28,398 nt of DNA from Desulfobacteraceae bacterium. Its GTDB lineage: Bacteria; Desulfobacterota; DSM-4660; Desulfatiglandales; B25-G16. The DNA is taken from NCBI GenBank assembly GCA_030615565.1, contig JAUWZC010000004.1, forward strand, positions 1 through 28,398. Direction: 5' to 3'. Shown here in pieces: positions 7,481-15,614 of the stretch. The notes beneath the pieces are model-generated. The model saw only the letters and a program-made list of their open reading frames with translations, was not told where the DNA came from and made no database searches. The translations under genes and the position numbers were made by a program. Every line of letters begins with the position of its first letter. Position 1 is the first letter of the stretch.

Positions 7481-8779
7481 ATGGATTTGGCTTTAATCCC
7501 CAATGGTGTTCAAAGATGCTCGTTAAGGACATTTGTGCCATGGATGGTTCTATGGCTGGTTCTTATTGCCTGGGGCTTGGTGTCAGCCTTTTTATGTTTC
7601 TATAAAGGACTGAACCAGACAAACATGAATCACTATTTTGCCTTTGGCCTATGGATCGTATTTGACCTCTCTGTGATTGCTCTCGGTGCAGGTGCATTCT
7701 TTACAGGATTTTTGACCCACATCATTGGCGAAGTTTTTATTTATCCCTTCCGTGAAAACCTGAAGGCTATTGTCAATGCAGCTGTTGTTATCGGTTTTAT
7801 CTGTTACTCAGCTGCCATTGCAATGCTTGCGGTAGATATTGGACAGCCACTAAGGGGTTGGTTTATTTTCTGGCATGCAAATGTCCATTCAATGTTGACC
7901 GAGGTATCTTTTTGTATCACTGCATATCTTGGTGTGTTAACTATTGAATATCTCCCTTTGATATTTTCCAATAGAAAGCTAAAGGAGATACCAGAAATTG
8001 ACATCTTTGGCAATAACCTTCACCACATAGTGGCCCTATTTGCTGCTGCAGGAACATTTCTTTCTTTCTTTCATCAAGGCTCACTGGGGGGAATGTTTGG
8101 AGTGCTGTTTGGTCGCCCTTTTGCCTTTAGAGAGGGCTTTTTTATATGGCCGTGGACCTTCTTCTTATTTATCCATTCCTCCATTGCAGCAGGCCCATCT
8201 TTTACCTTGCTCTGTGTGTGGATAGCCCAGAAGGCCACTGGAAAAGAATTGGTTAAAAGGAGTGTTTTTACCTTGTTAGCTAAGATTTCAGGCTGGCTGC
8301 TTGCCACCTATATCATTCTCAAGATCGTGGACACGGTTGCCTGGGCCTATGGGGTTGTCCCTCGGGCTGGGATGTCATTGACGGATTTTTATCAAGAGAA
8401 CTATGGAATCTGGCTTATTATTGCCGAGATCGGGATTTTTGGCATTGTTCCGGCAATTATTCTTATAACACCAAAATTCAGAGAGAGAAATTACCTTCTT
8501 ATTATAGGTGCATTAATGAATGTTACTGGTATTGTGTTTAATAGGTTTGTTTTTACTATTCAAACCCTTGCCATACCAGTCATGCCATTTGACAAATTTA
8601 TGGGTTACTTTCCAACCTGGCAGGAGTGGGGAATTGCAATAGGATCTATTGGCTACGGAATACTTTTATTCTCGCTGTCTTATAGATATCTGCCCGTATT
8701 TCCGCAAGAGGCAGAAATGAATCCGGTTGAGGTTCTTGGTAAGGTTGTAACAGATTCTGGTGCTATCAAAAGGAGCTGA
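7481..8779 (+). CDS. qrcD: Menaquinone reductase integral membrane subunit QrcD (NrfD family)
   Basis: This is a 432-residue polytopic membrane protein with about ten hydrophobic helices, of the NrfD/PsrC family. Family-like segments include FDLSVIALGAGAFFTGFL, a loop with DIGQPLRGWFIFWHANVHSMLTE (here split by residues about 123-145), and FLSFFHQGSLGGMFG. The conserved acidic and histidine residues in these loops lie where quinone binds in this family. It would reduce menaquinone with electrons from QrcC. Homologues carry no haem, and none is suggested here. The start ATG has AAGGG at 7470-7474. The gene ends GAGCTGA one base before the ATG of the next small gene, so the two are probably translated together. 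Confidence 0.9.
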   Translation: MDLALIPNGVQRCSLRTFVPWMVLWLVLIAWGLVSAFLCFYKGLNQTNMNHYFAFGLWIVFDLSVIALGAGAFFTGFLTHIIGEVFIYPFRENLKAIVNAAVVIGFICYSAAIAMLAVDIGQPLRGWFIFWHANVHSMLTEVSFCITAYLGVLTIEYLPLIFSNRKLKEIPEIDIFGNNLHHIVALFAAAGTFLSFFHQGSLGGMFGVLFGRPFAFREGFFIWPWTFFLFIHSSIAAGPSFTLLCVWIAQKATGKELVKRSVFTLLAKISGWLLATYIILKIVDTVAWAYGVVPRAGMSLTDFYQENYGIWLIIAEIGIFGIVPAIILITPKFRERNYLLIIGALMNVTGIVFNRFVFTIQTLAIPVMPFDKFMGYFPTWQEWGIAIGSIGYGILLFSLSYRYLPVFPQEAEMNPVEVLGKVVTDSGAIKRS

Positions 8780-8780
8780 T

Positions 8781-8930
8781 ATGTTCCCTTTTTGTTTTGA
8801 GTGGGCGTGGGATGCTGGCCGTCTAATATTTATGGGGCTTCTATATATGGTCCTTGGCGCCATCTCTTTGGGCTTACTCTATGCCTTTGTAATGACATGG
8901 CTAAGGCTTCGAGATCAGGATAGGCAATGA
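8781..8930 (+). CDS. 49-residue single-pass membrane protein at the end of qrc
   Basis: A 49-codon frame begins one base after the qrcD stop, with AAAGGAG (8769-8775) inside the end of qrcD as its ribosome site. The product starts MFPFCFEWAWDAGR. It has one hydrophobic helix from about residue 18 to 40 (LIFMGLLYMVLGAISLGLL) and a short charged tail ending RLRDQDRQ. The tight coupling, clean start and membrane helix make it a real small gene. It resembles in style the tiny accessory subunits of respiratory complexes; the Hmc operon of Desulfovibrio also encodes a very short HmcD protein. It may be an assembly factor or a small subunit of Qrc. I do not recognise a named family. Confidence 0.75.
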   Translation: MFPFCFEWAWDAGRLIFMGLLYMVLGAISLGLLYAFVMTWLRLRDQDRQ

Positions 8931-8970
8931 AGATTGGTTTTATTGGTTTGATTTGATCTATCGGTTTTAT

Positions 8971-9025
8971 TAGTGGTGAACCCAGGGGTTTTGCCCAAAT
9001 CTTTTTCTGCTTTTATTAACCACTA
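8971..9025. terminator. Weak stem-loop in the qrc/nadB convergent gap
   Basis: TAGTGGT (8971-8977) pairs with ACCACTA (9019-9025), and after one mismatch AA/TT pairs too. Inside is a GGG/CCC mini-hairpin (8986-8996) followed by AAATCTTTTT. It lies between two convergent genes, so termination is plausible, but the stem is imperfect. Confidence 0.35.
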
Positions 9026-9056
9026 CTCCAGAACTCCAATACTCCATCATTCCATG
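9025..9056. repeat. Four tandem degenerate octamers
   Basis: ACTCCAGA, ACTCCAAT, ACTCCATC and ATTCCATG follow one another just beyond the nadB stop. They are another case of short tandem words at a gene end. Confidence 0.6.
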
Positions 9057-9062
9057 TAAATG

Positions 9063-10670
9063 TCATATCACCGTATCATGACGCCAGTTCTTGTCATCCC
9101 TTTCCATGTAATCCAGGTTATAATGAAGGCCACGGCTTTCCTTCCGCATGGTAGCAGAGATGATTATTAACTCGGCAACAGTTGCCAGATTTCTCAGTTC
9201 CAACAAATCCCTTGTGATTATAAAACCCCAGTAGTAATCCTTGATTTCCTGTTGGATGACCTCTATCCTCCTCATGGCCCTGATCAGCCTCTTATTTGTT
9301 CTGACTATACCTACATAGTTCCACATCAGTCTTCTTAACTCATCCCAGTTATGGGAAACGACTACAGATTCATCGCTGTCTGTTGCTGAGCCCGAGTCCC
9401 ACAGAGGAATGTGTGGGAGTTTGTAATCATCTTTACCAGAGATAATCTTGGCGCTGTCTTTAAATGAGAATTGTGCAAAAACGAGGGCCTCAATAAGAGA
9501 ATTACTGGCTAACCGGTTTGCACCATGTAGCCCGGTATAGGCTACCTCACCTATTGCGTAGAGGTTGTCTATATTAGTACGTCCCTGTTTATCTGTCAAG
9601 ATTCCACCACACATATAATGAGCAGCAGGCACCACTGGAATTGGTTCTTTAGTAATATCTATGTTTAACTCTAAGCACCTATTGTAGATATTTGGAAACC
9701 GGTTTTTTATAAAATCCCGAGGCCGGTGACTTATATCCAAATAAACGCATTCATCGCCGCTCTTCTTTAATTCAGCATCAATTGATCGAGCCACAACATC
9801 TCTCAGGGCCAAATCCTTTAAGGGGTGGTAGTGTTCCATGAAATGATTGCCCTTTTTATCAATTAATCGCCCTCCCTCACCCCTGACTGACTCGCTAACC
9901 AAAAAATTTTTTTCCATCGGATGGTGGAGGCATGTGGGATGGAATTGCACAAATTCCATGTTTGCCACCTTTGCCCCGGCCCTGTACCCAATAGCCACGC
10001 CATCACCAGTGGCAATATCAGGGTTGCTGGTGTAAAGATACACCTTACCTGCTCCCCCGGTTGCAAGGACCGTTATCCTGGACAGGAAGGTATTTACCTC
10101 GCCTGTGATTATGTCCAAAACATAGGCCCCCCAGCATGTCTCTTCAGTCTCGTTCGTTGAAAGGCCTCTTCTTATAAACTTGGAGGTAGTAATCAGGTCT
10201 ATGGCCATATGGTTCTCATAGATCGTAATGTTTTTATTCTTCTCCACATTGTGGATAAGGGCTCTTTCCACTTCTTGCCCGGTAAGATCTTTAGTGTGGA
10301 CAATCCTTCTTCTGGAATGGCCTCCTTCCTGGGTGAGATCTAATCTGTCAGCCTGTGTTTTATTATGTGAGAAGTTAACCCCAAGAGAGATAAGTTCCTT
10401 AATCATATCAGGACCATTTGTTACAACCATGCGAACAATTTGCTCGTTACATAGGCCGGCACCAGACTCTAATGTGTCTGCTATGTGAAGATCAAATGAA
10501 TCATTAGGGTCTAACACTGAGGCAATACCACCCTGGGCATAATTGGTAGAGGCGTCCATTGTCTCTTTTTTTGTTACTATATTAACTGTTCCTCCCAGTG
10601 CTGCCTTGAGAGCTAAGCTGAGCCCGGCAATGCCGCTTCCAATGATGAGATAATCTGATTTTATTTCCAT
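9063..10670 (-). CDS. nadB: L-aspartate oxidase NadB
   Basis: This 535-residue cytoplasmic flavoenzyme oxidises L-aspartate to iminoaspartate, the first step of bacterial NAD synthesis; it can use fumarate as acceptor in anaerobes. The FAD Rossmann motif is IIGSGIAGLSLAL (residues 9-21). ASTNYAQGGIASV and EGGHSRRRIVHTKDLTG are the family's FAD- and substrate-contacting segments, and MEFVQFHPT is the succinate dehydrogenase/fumarate reductase flavoprotein signature. GLHGANRLASNSLIEALVF near residue 380 separates NadB from SdhA/FrdA together with the short C-terminal helical domain. Length is normal. nadA and nadC are not in the window. The start is preceded by AAGGGA. It is divergent from the HAD gene. 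Confidence 0.93.
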   Translation of the reverse strand: MEIKSDYLIIGSGIAGLSLALKAALGGTVNIVTKKETMDASTNYAQGGIASVLDPNDSFDLHIADTLESGAGLCNEQIVRMVVTNGPDMIKELISLGVNFSHNKTQADRLDLTQEGGHSRRRIVHTKDLTGQEVERALIHNVEKNKNITIYENHMAIDLITTSKFIRRGLSTNETEETCWGAYVLDIITGEVNTFLSRITVLATGGAGKVYLYTSNPDIATGDGVAIGYRAGAKVANMEFVQFHPTCLHHPMEKNFLVSESVRGEGGRLIDKKGNHFMEHYHPLKDLALRDVVARSIDAELKKSGDECVYLDISHRPRDFIKNRFPNIYNRCLELNIDITKEPIPVVPAAHYMCGGILTDKQGRTNIDNLYAIGEVAYTGLHGANRLASNSLIEALVFAQFSFKDSAKIISGKDDYKLPHIPLWDSGSATDSDESVVVSHNWDELRRLMWNYVGIVRTNKRLIRAMRRIEVIQQEIKDYYWGFIITRDLLELRNLATVAELIIISATMRKESRGLHYNLDYMERDDKNWRHDTVI

Positions 10671-10686
10671 TTGTCCCTTGTTTATA

Positions 10687-10710
10687 AGCTTTCAGCGATC
10701 AGCTTTCAGC
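10687..10710. repeat. Direct repeat AGCTTTCAGC x2
   Basis: Two exact copies of AGCTTTCAGC (10687-10696 and 10701-10710) are separated by GATC, just upstream of nadB on its 5' side. It is a short intergenic repeat with no assigned role. Confidence 0.55.
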
Positions 10711-10855
10711 TTCTTGATGAAAGAAATACTTCATGGTTAAGAATTCTGCCAGCATCTTAAGGCTCACAGCTGAGTGCTTATTAATTTACATAAAATTAGA
10801 CCTATTGCAAGTTATGATTGATCTTTTGTTTAGCTATTAGTAGATTATAAAGCCT

Positions 10856-11464
10856 ATGAGTGTATCAGTGATTATATTTGATTGCGACGGGGTTATGTTT
10901 GATTCGCGCCAGGCCAATGTTAATTTCTACAACCATATTTTGTTCCATTTCGGTCTCCCTCCCCTGACAGATAAAGATGTAGAGTTTGTTCACATGCATA
11001 CTGTCGTGGAATCGTTAAATCATATCTTTAGAGGTACCACTTATGTGGCCAAGGCCCAGGAATATCGGTTAAAGCTTGACTACATTCCCTTTATAAAGGA
11101 TATGGTTATGGAGCCAGGCCTGAAAGAGGTGCTTGATGTTCTAAAACCAGATTATGGTCTGGCAGTGGCAACAAATCGGAGCAATACCATAGGAAAGGTT
11201 CTTGAATTAAACGGGCTTAGTCACTATTTTGACATAGTTGTTTCATCCTTAGATGTGGAAAACCCCAAACCACATCCGGAGTCTATCTTCAAGATCCTTA
11301 ATTTTTTTAGGATAGAACCCCAGGAGTGTTTTTATGTAGGTGATTCTGAAGTAGATTTTACTGTGTGTCAGGCCTCTGACATACCCCTCATCGCATACAG
11401 AAACAAAGATCTACAGGCTGATTATTATATAGACAATCTTTTGGATATCCTGAAGATTATATAG
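10856..11464 (+). CDS. HAD-superfamily phosphatase (phosphoglycolate phosphatase-like)
   Basis: This 202-residue HAD hydrolase shows all four motifs. Motif I is DCDGVMFDS, with nucleophile D9 and acid D11. Motif II is T106 in VATNRSN, motif III is K138 in NPKPHP, and motif IV is VGDSEVDF with D163 and D167. A helical cap of type C1 lies between motif I and motif II (residues about 17-85). Members hydrolyse small phosphate esters such as phosphoglycolate or nucleotides; the substrate is not predictable. Two features depart slightly from the usual DxDGTLxDS: the motif I residues GVM replace GTL, and the motif II serine is threonine followed by NRS. It is followed by a bidirectional terminator and is probably monocistronic. 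The ribosome site is weak. Confidence 0.85.
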   Translation: MSVSVIIFDCDGVMFDSRQANVNFYNHILFHFGLPPLTDKDVEFVHMHTVVESLNHIFRGTTYVAKAQEYRLKLDYIPFIKDMVMEPGLKEVLDVLKPDYGLAVATNRSNTIGKVLELNGLSHYFDIVVSSLDVENPKPHPESIFKILNFFRIEPQECFYVGDSEVDFTVCQASDIPLIAYRNKDLQADYYIDNLLDILKII

Positions 11465-11493
11465 CTATTTTCACTGGAATATTTTTTGGACAA

Positions 11494-11528
11494 AAAAGGA
11501 GCGGTTAAAAATTATAAACGCTCCTTTT
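11494..11528. terminator. Bidirectional rho-independent terminator (HAD gene / pil operon)
   Basis: The 10-base stem AAAAGGAGCG (11494-11503) with CGCTCCTTTT (11519-11528) encloses a 15-base AT loop. On the minus strand the stem is followed directly by a run of Ts, which makes a strong end for the pil operon. On the plus strand the T tract is the TTTTGATTT side. Confidence 0.8.
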
Positions 11529-11553
11529 GATTTATATGATTAAGGCTTAGATC

Positions 11554-13812
11554 TTAGTTGCTTGGCAATACAGTGGGTGTCAGAAAGATGAGGAGTTCAC
11601 TTTTCCCAGTTGCTCGTTTCTCTAGCTTAAAAAGCCATCCAATGATAGGTATCTTGCTGAGCCATGGAGTACGCTCCTCTCTAGTACTTTTGCTCTCTTT
11701 ATAGATTCCTCCTATAATAACTGTGTCTCCACTGGCAACCATCATCTCTGTATTGGCATTCTTGGTTTTGATTGGAATATTATCACCTATGGCGTGAGCA
11801 TAATCAGGTTCATCTTCACTAACATCAATAGTCATAATAACCATGTTATTTGGTGTTATCTTGGGAGTAACCTCAAGTTTTAACGTGGCATCAACCTGTT
11901 CATATGTTTTGTTTCCACTCGCATCCGTACCTGAAGGGATTACAATCTTTGTGCCCTGTTTTATGGTGGCCGTTACTGTATCTCTTGTAATAATTTTTGG
12001 CGCAGAAAGGGTCTTTGCCTGGCCCTCTGTCTCAGCCAGGGCTATCTGTGCATTAAGGACCTTTGTTGCTGCTGTGTTGGTAAAAGCTATTCCCGCTGTA
12101 GTGGCGGTGGGCATGGCAAAGTTTGTGGCAAAAGTATAGAGATAGTTCCTGTTACCGCCGGGTCCACCTCCTCCCCAGGGATTTCTTGTTGTCTGGTAGC
12201 TACTAGTCCATTCAACTCCTATATCCCTGGTAAAATCAGTACTGACCTCAACAATCCTCGCCTCAATCATCACCTGTTTGATCGGTCTATCCTGCCTGTC
12301 TTTCAAGGCTTTTGCATTTTGTATATTGGAGGCTGTATCCGTAAAGATTATAGTTTTAGTTGCTGTATCAACCGATAACCTACCCCTCGGTCCCTTCACA
12401 TTTTCTTCTATAAGGGTTTTTATAGCAGTTACATCCTGATAATTGACGGTTATATAGTCAGTTATTAATGGCTCTTCTGCTTCAGCCTCCTTCTGTGCGG
12501 TCTTAATCTCCTTTATCCTTTCCCTTTCGGCCTTTAGTCTCGCTTCCTCCTCTTGCTCTAAGGCCTTTATGGCTTCTTTTGTCATTATCCTGATAATATT
12601 CCCCTCTTCTCTCTTGCCGAGATTATTTATATCAAGCACTACATCCAGGGCCTGATCCCAGGGGACGTTTTTAAGTCTCATTGAAACCGTACCCTTTACC
12701 TCGTGACCCCATACTATATTCCGCTTGCTAACCTCCCCAATAAGCTTGAGGATGTTTCTTATGTCTGCATTGGCAAATTCAAGGGTCATTCTGGCCCCTG
12801 TATACTTGGAGATCTTATATGGAGGACGGGGCATTTCTGCAGGTCTTACAAGTGCCTCAGGGGGCGCCTCTGTTGGTTTAACAAGGGCCTTAGCGAGCCT
12901 CATCTGAGTTATCTTTTTAACAGTGGGTTTGACAGAGGTTTTATTAAAATTTAACCTTATTTCTTTATCTGTTTGCATCACATGGTAAGGGACCATTTCC
13001 CTTAACTCTATTTCCAGATCAACCTGCCTTTCAGCAACTTTTACAATAGGTGTAATCCGATTGATCGCCCCTTTAAATAGGGAGGAATTTAAATATCTTG
13101 TTAGTTCAGAGGGGATGGTGGTCTCGCTTATCTCTAAAAGTAAGGTAAGAGAGTTTTTCTGGCTTAAATCATATTCCGCCTTTTTGGTAGTGGTGACCGT
13201 GACCCTTGATTTTCCTTTGGGTAGCATGTAAAAATCTACTCCAAGTACCTGATTCAATTCTGTTTTAGAAGGCGAAAAGAACAGGCGGGGTTCTTTTGCT
13301 ACTATTTCCTCCTCTTTTGTCGGCATAGAGGGAAGCTCTTTTTTTACAGTTTCAACAGGTTTTTTCGGAGAAAGCAAAAGCTTTATTATTCTATCCTTTT
13401 CCGCCACACTGTATTCCACATCCTGGATTAAAGTGGCAATAAGGCGGGTTGATAGAGGCCTATCCTTGAGTCTTTCAAAATGGATATCTTTTATAAGCCT
13501 GTCATTAATGACACTTGGACCAGTCAATCCCTGAGCCGGAAGTGCATTAAAATCCACTATGAGGCGTAATGGTTGAACCAATTTAAAGGCAGCATAGGAG
13601 ATAAGTTTTGAGCTGGTTATTTCAATCGTTGTCTTTTTATCAGAGGGGTCAGAGATGACGTTTATTGATTCGATCTGAGCAGGTTTCTCTTCTGTAATAC
13701 CTGTAACCTCTTTTTTTACGGGTGCTTGGGCACAACCAAAGACGATAAAGAAGCCGAATGTTATTAATAGAGAAATAATATTTTCTTTTCTCAGACTTAT
13801 TTTGTCAAACAT
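11554..13812 (-). CDS. pilQ: Type IV pilus secretin PilQ
   Basis: This 752-residue outer-membrane secretin forms the pore through which the pilus leaves the cell. A lipoprotein leader ends FIVFGC, with Cys27. Two AMIN-type peptidoglycan-binding regions follow (about 47-150 and 170-290). The secretin/TonB short N-terminal (STN) domain is around 335-425, starting LEFANADIRNILKLIGEVS. A glutamate-rich linker leads to an N1-type domain with LITDYITVNYQDVTAIKTLI. The secretin barrel domain occupies about 515-750 and includes VMIEARIVEVSTDFTRDIG, LSAPKIITRD and the closing SKIPIIGWLFK segment typical of PilQ and GspD. AAGGAGAG stands 6 bases before the start. It is the last gene of pilMNOPQ, 34 bases after pilP. 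Confidence 0.95.
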   Translation of the reverse strand: MFDKISLRKENIISLLITFGFFIVFGCAQAPVKKEVTGITEEKPAQIESINVISDPSDKKTTIEITSSKLISYAAFKLVQPLRLIVDFNALPAQGLTGPSVINDRLIKDIHFERLKDRPLSTRLIATLIQDVEYSVAEKDRIIKLLLSPKKPVETVKKELPSMPTKEEEIVAKEPRLFFSPSKTELNQVLGVDFYMLPKGKSRVTVTTTKKAEYDLSQKNSLTLLLEISETTIPSELTRYLNSSLFKGAINRITPIVKVAERQVDLEIELREMVPYHVMQTDKEIRLNFNKTSVKPTVKKITQMRLAKALVKPTEAPPEALVRPAEMPRPPYKISKYTGARMTLEFANADIRNILKLIGEVSKRNIVWGHEVKGTVSMRLKNVPWDQALDVVLDINNLGKREEGNIIRIMTKEAIKALEQEEEARLKAERERIKEIKTAQKEAEAEEPLITDYITVNYQDVTAIKTLIEENVKGPRGRLSVDTATKTIIFTDTASNIQNAKALKDRQDRPIKQVMIEARIVEVSTDFTRDIGVEWTSSYQTTRNPWGGGGPGGNRNYLYTFATNFAMPTATTAGIAFTNTAATKVLNAQIALAETEGQAKTLSAPKIITRDTVTATIKQGTKIVIPSGTDASGNKTYEQVDATLKLEVTPKITPNNMVIMTIDVSEDEPDYAHAIGDNIPIKTKNANTEMMVASGDTVIIGGIYKESKSTREERTPWLSKIPIIGWLFKLEKRATGKSELLIFLTPTVLPSN

Positions 13813-13846
13813 GCCAGCTCTCCTTTTATATTACTATTTTGTTAAA

Positions 13847-14440
13847 CTAATCTGTAGACGGGAGCTTCATTGGGATATCCTTTACTATTTCACGACCTCT
13901 GATATCCTTATAAGATTCAGTGACAACAACCTCTTTTTCAAGGATCTTCGTGACTCGCCCCCTTTTTCTTCCTATAGGGGTCCCCACTTTAATTACATGA
14001 CCATCGCCCTTTGAATCCCGAACAAGGGCCCAATTTCCCTTGCTTCCTAATACTATGGCCGAGATGGTCAATTGGGAAATGTCAATGGTCTCAAGATAGG
14101 TTTTTTCTTTTTCTTGCTCTTTTTCCTCTAACTCCCTTCTTACGACAATAAAGGATTTGAAAGGATCTACTTTATCAGTAGGATCATAAAAATAGGCCAC
14201 TTTTCCCTTATCTATTTTTGCTTTGTCTTCTTCTATAATATCTACCCTGGCCTTTTTCTCCTCAATAGGTTTTTTTAATGGTTCGGCGGCCTCTTTTTTA
14301 TCCTTTTGAATCTTAATAATAACCTTTTCCTTTGCTTGAGCGGTAGTTATTCCAAAGAAAATAGGAATAGCCGCAATACCAAATAATAAAAGCAGAATTA
14401 TGCTATTTCTTTTTTTTGTGTACACTTTCAGCCTTTTCAC
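13847..14440 (-). CDS. pilP: Type IV pilus inner-membrane lipoprotein-like PilP
   Basis: This protein of up to 197 residues contacts PilQ and the PilN/PilO pair. One N-terminal hydrophobic segment (IILLLLFGIAAIPIFFGI) is followed by a charged, flexible region and a C-terminal beta domain (DISQLTISAIVLGSKGNWALVRDSKG, split here, then GHVIKVGTPIGRKRG), which is the PilP fold. There is no clear lipobox cysteine, unlike classical PilP, so it may be anchored by the helix. The start is unusual. The listed GTG at 14440 overlaps the end of pilO by 38 bases and lacks a well-spaced ribosome site. A second in-frame GTG at 14425 has AAAGG six bases upstream and is more likely. Confidence 0.85.
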   Translation of the reverse strand: MKRLKVYTKKRNSIILLLLFGIAAIPIFFGITTAQAKEKVIIKIQKDKKEAAEPLKKPIEEKKARVDIIEEDKAKIDKGKVAYFYDPTDKVDPFKSFIVVRRELEEKEQEKEKTYLETIDISQLTISAIVLGSKGNWALVRDSKGDGHVIKVGTPIGRKRGRVTKILEKEVVVTESYKDIRGREIVKDIPMKLPSTD

Positions 14441-15011
14441 CCTCTTTGAACCTATAGGTTGTTGCTTTACAGGAAGTTTTAAGAGTGGTGCCCAGCTCTT
14501 TAATTGGAATCATACTAACATTAACAACATTAACGATCCTATCTAGCTTTCCAACCTTGTCAAAAAACTTAGCAACATCATGATAGCTTCCCATCACCTC
14601 TATGCTTACTGGGATTTCTACATAAAATTCTTTTGAAACCTGTTTTTCTGGACTGAATAGGAGGAATTCCAAATTAGAATCATTTCCAAGTTTGGTAATG
14701 TTTTTTAAGAGGCTAGGGATTTCACTAGTAGTAGGAAGGAGCCTGAGGGCAACTTTTAAATCTCCTTGAGCATTGACAAGGTCAGCTTCAAGCCTTTTCA
14801 AATTTTTCGCCCTGACTCTGGCAATCCTGACCTCCCTTTCTAATCTATCCAAACTCTTTTTTATAGTCGTTATTTCACCTGTTTTTGGGATGTATACGAG
14901 CCAAATATAGAGACCTACAATGAGAACAACCGTCCCTGCAAATATTAGGATCCTGTGTATCATCCTCAATTTGGATATCTTATCAAAATAGGCATTTAGA
15001 TCGATTGCCAT
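14403..15011 (-). CDS. pilO: Type IV pilus assembly protein PilO
   Basis: This 202-residue bitopic inner-membrane protein has a short cytoplasmic N-terminus, one helix (residues about 20-42, ILIFAGTVVLIVGLYIWLV) and a coiled coil (residues about 48-75). The periplasmic ferredoxin-like domain has the family's pattern SLLKNITKLGNDSNLEFLLFSP, cut here for length, and VMGSYHDVAKFFDKVGKL. PilO pairs with PilN and helps align the motor with the secretin. The C-terminus is lysine-rich (VHKKKK). A GGGGG-type ribosome site stands just before the ATG, and the gap to pilN is 6 bases. Confidence 0.92.
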   Translation of the reverse strand: MAIDLNAYFDKISKLRMIHRILIFAGTVVLIVGLYIWLVYIPKTGEITTIKKSLDRLEREVRIARVRAKNLKRLEADLVNAQGDLKVALRLLPTTSEIPSLLKNITKLGNDSNLEFLLFSPEKQVSKEFYVEIPVSIEVMGSYHDVAKFFDKVGKLDRIVNVVNVSMIPIKELGTTLKTSCKATTYRFKEGEKAESVHKKKK

Positions 15012-15017
15012 AACCCC

Positions 15018-15614
15018 CTATTTTCCTTTCTTTTTCTTGCCTGCTTTAGGGAGAACTTTTTCTTCAAAGGCATATGTCTTTGAGTTTAGGGAGAAGTCTT
15101 TGAGACTTAAATCAAACCCTGGTATCTTTTTTTGCCTTGTTCTGACTAATTGGACGGATTTTATACTTCTTGTGTTTTTCAATCTATTCATAAAATCTGC
15201 AACTGTTTCGTTATCCATTGCTGTTCCGTCTAAAATAAGTGTCCCCTTTTTTTCTTTAAGGGTGGTGAGCCATAGCTTATCTTTTGGTACACTCATGGCT
15301 ATATCATCTAAGAGCCTGACTGGTCCGGTTTTGCCTTTTTCTAATCTTCTTATAGTCTTTAATTTAACCTCAACGTCAGCGATAGTTCTCTTCAGGGCCT
15401 TTATTTTTACATTGGTATCTTTAAAGGAGTCCAGCTCTTTTTGTTTAACATCTTGCTCTTCTCTCAAGGCTTTTACCTTGTTGTTGAGATCAAGATAGAA
15501 GTAACTACTTGCCAGGATAAGGAATGTAACAGAGAGGATGTAAATAGTTACCTGTCGCCTTATATTTTCTTTTATCCTGGCAGCCCTAAAGGGAAAGAGA
15601 TTAACTTTAATCAT
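15018..15614 (-). CDS. pilN: Type IV pilus assembly protein PilN
   Basis: This 198-residue protein begins MIKVNLFPFRAARIKENI, the conserved cytoplasmic tail that docks in the PilM groove (INLLP-like motif, here VNLFPF). One membrane helix (about 22-42) follows, then a coiled coil (about 44-90) and a periplasmic domain. The ATG overlaps the TGA of pilM (ATGA), so the two are translationally coupled. The lysine-rich C-terminus resembles that of PilO. Confidence 0.92.
   Translation of the reverse strand: MIKVNLFPFRAARIKENIRRQVTIYILSVTFLILASSYFYLDLNNKVKALREEQDVKQKELDSFKDTNVKIKALKRTIADVEVKLKTIRRLEKGKTGPVRLLDDIAMSVPKDKLWLTTLKEKKGTLILDGTAMDNETVADFMNRLKNTRSIKSVQLVRTRQKKIPGFDLSLKDFSLNSKTYAFEEKVLPKAGKKKKGK

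Noticed and set aside
7408..7605. A 65-codon frame overlapping the start of qrcD
   Set aside because: It runs into qrcD in another frame, lacks a ribosome site and has no domain-like content.
3990..8779. Polysulfide/thiosulfate reductase or alternative complex III instead of Qrc
   Set aside because: The four-gene order with a membrane-anchored multihaem cytochrome first, the SWVPVP ... CTLCPGAC region of the B subunit and the absence of a clear molybdenum ligand all favour Qrc. Alternative complex III would bring extra ActD, ActE and ActF genes.
13470..13490. Inner-arm-like word TTCAAAATGGAT inside pilQ (and a similar one near 26717 in the RNase gene)
   Set aside because: There is no inverted partner nearby and both lie in conserved coding sequence, so these are chance matches rather than further copies of the palindromic element.
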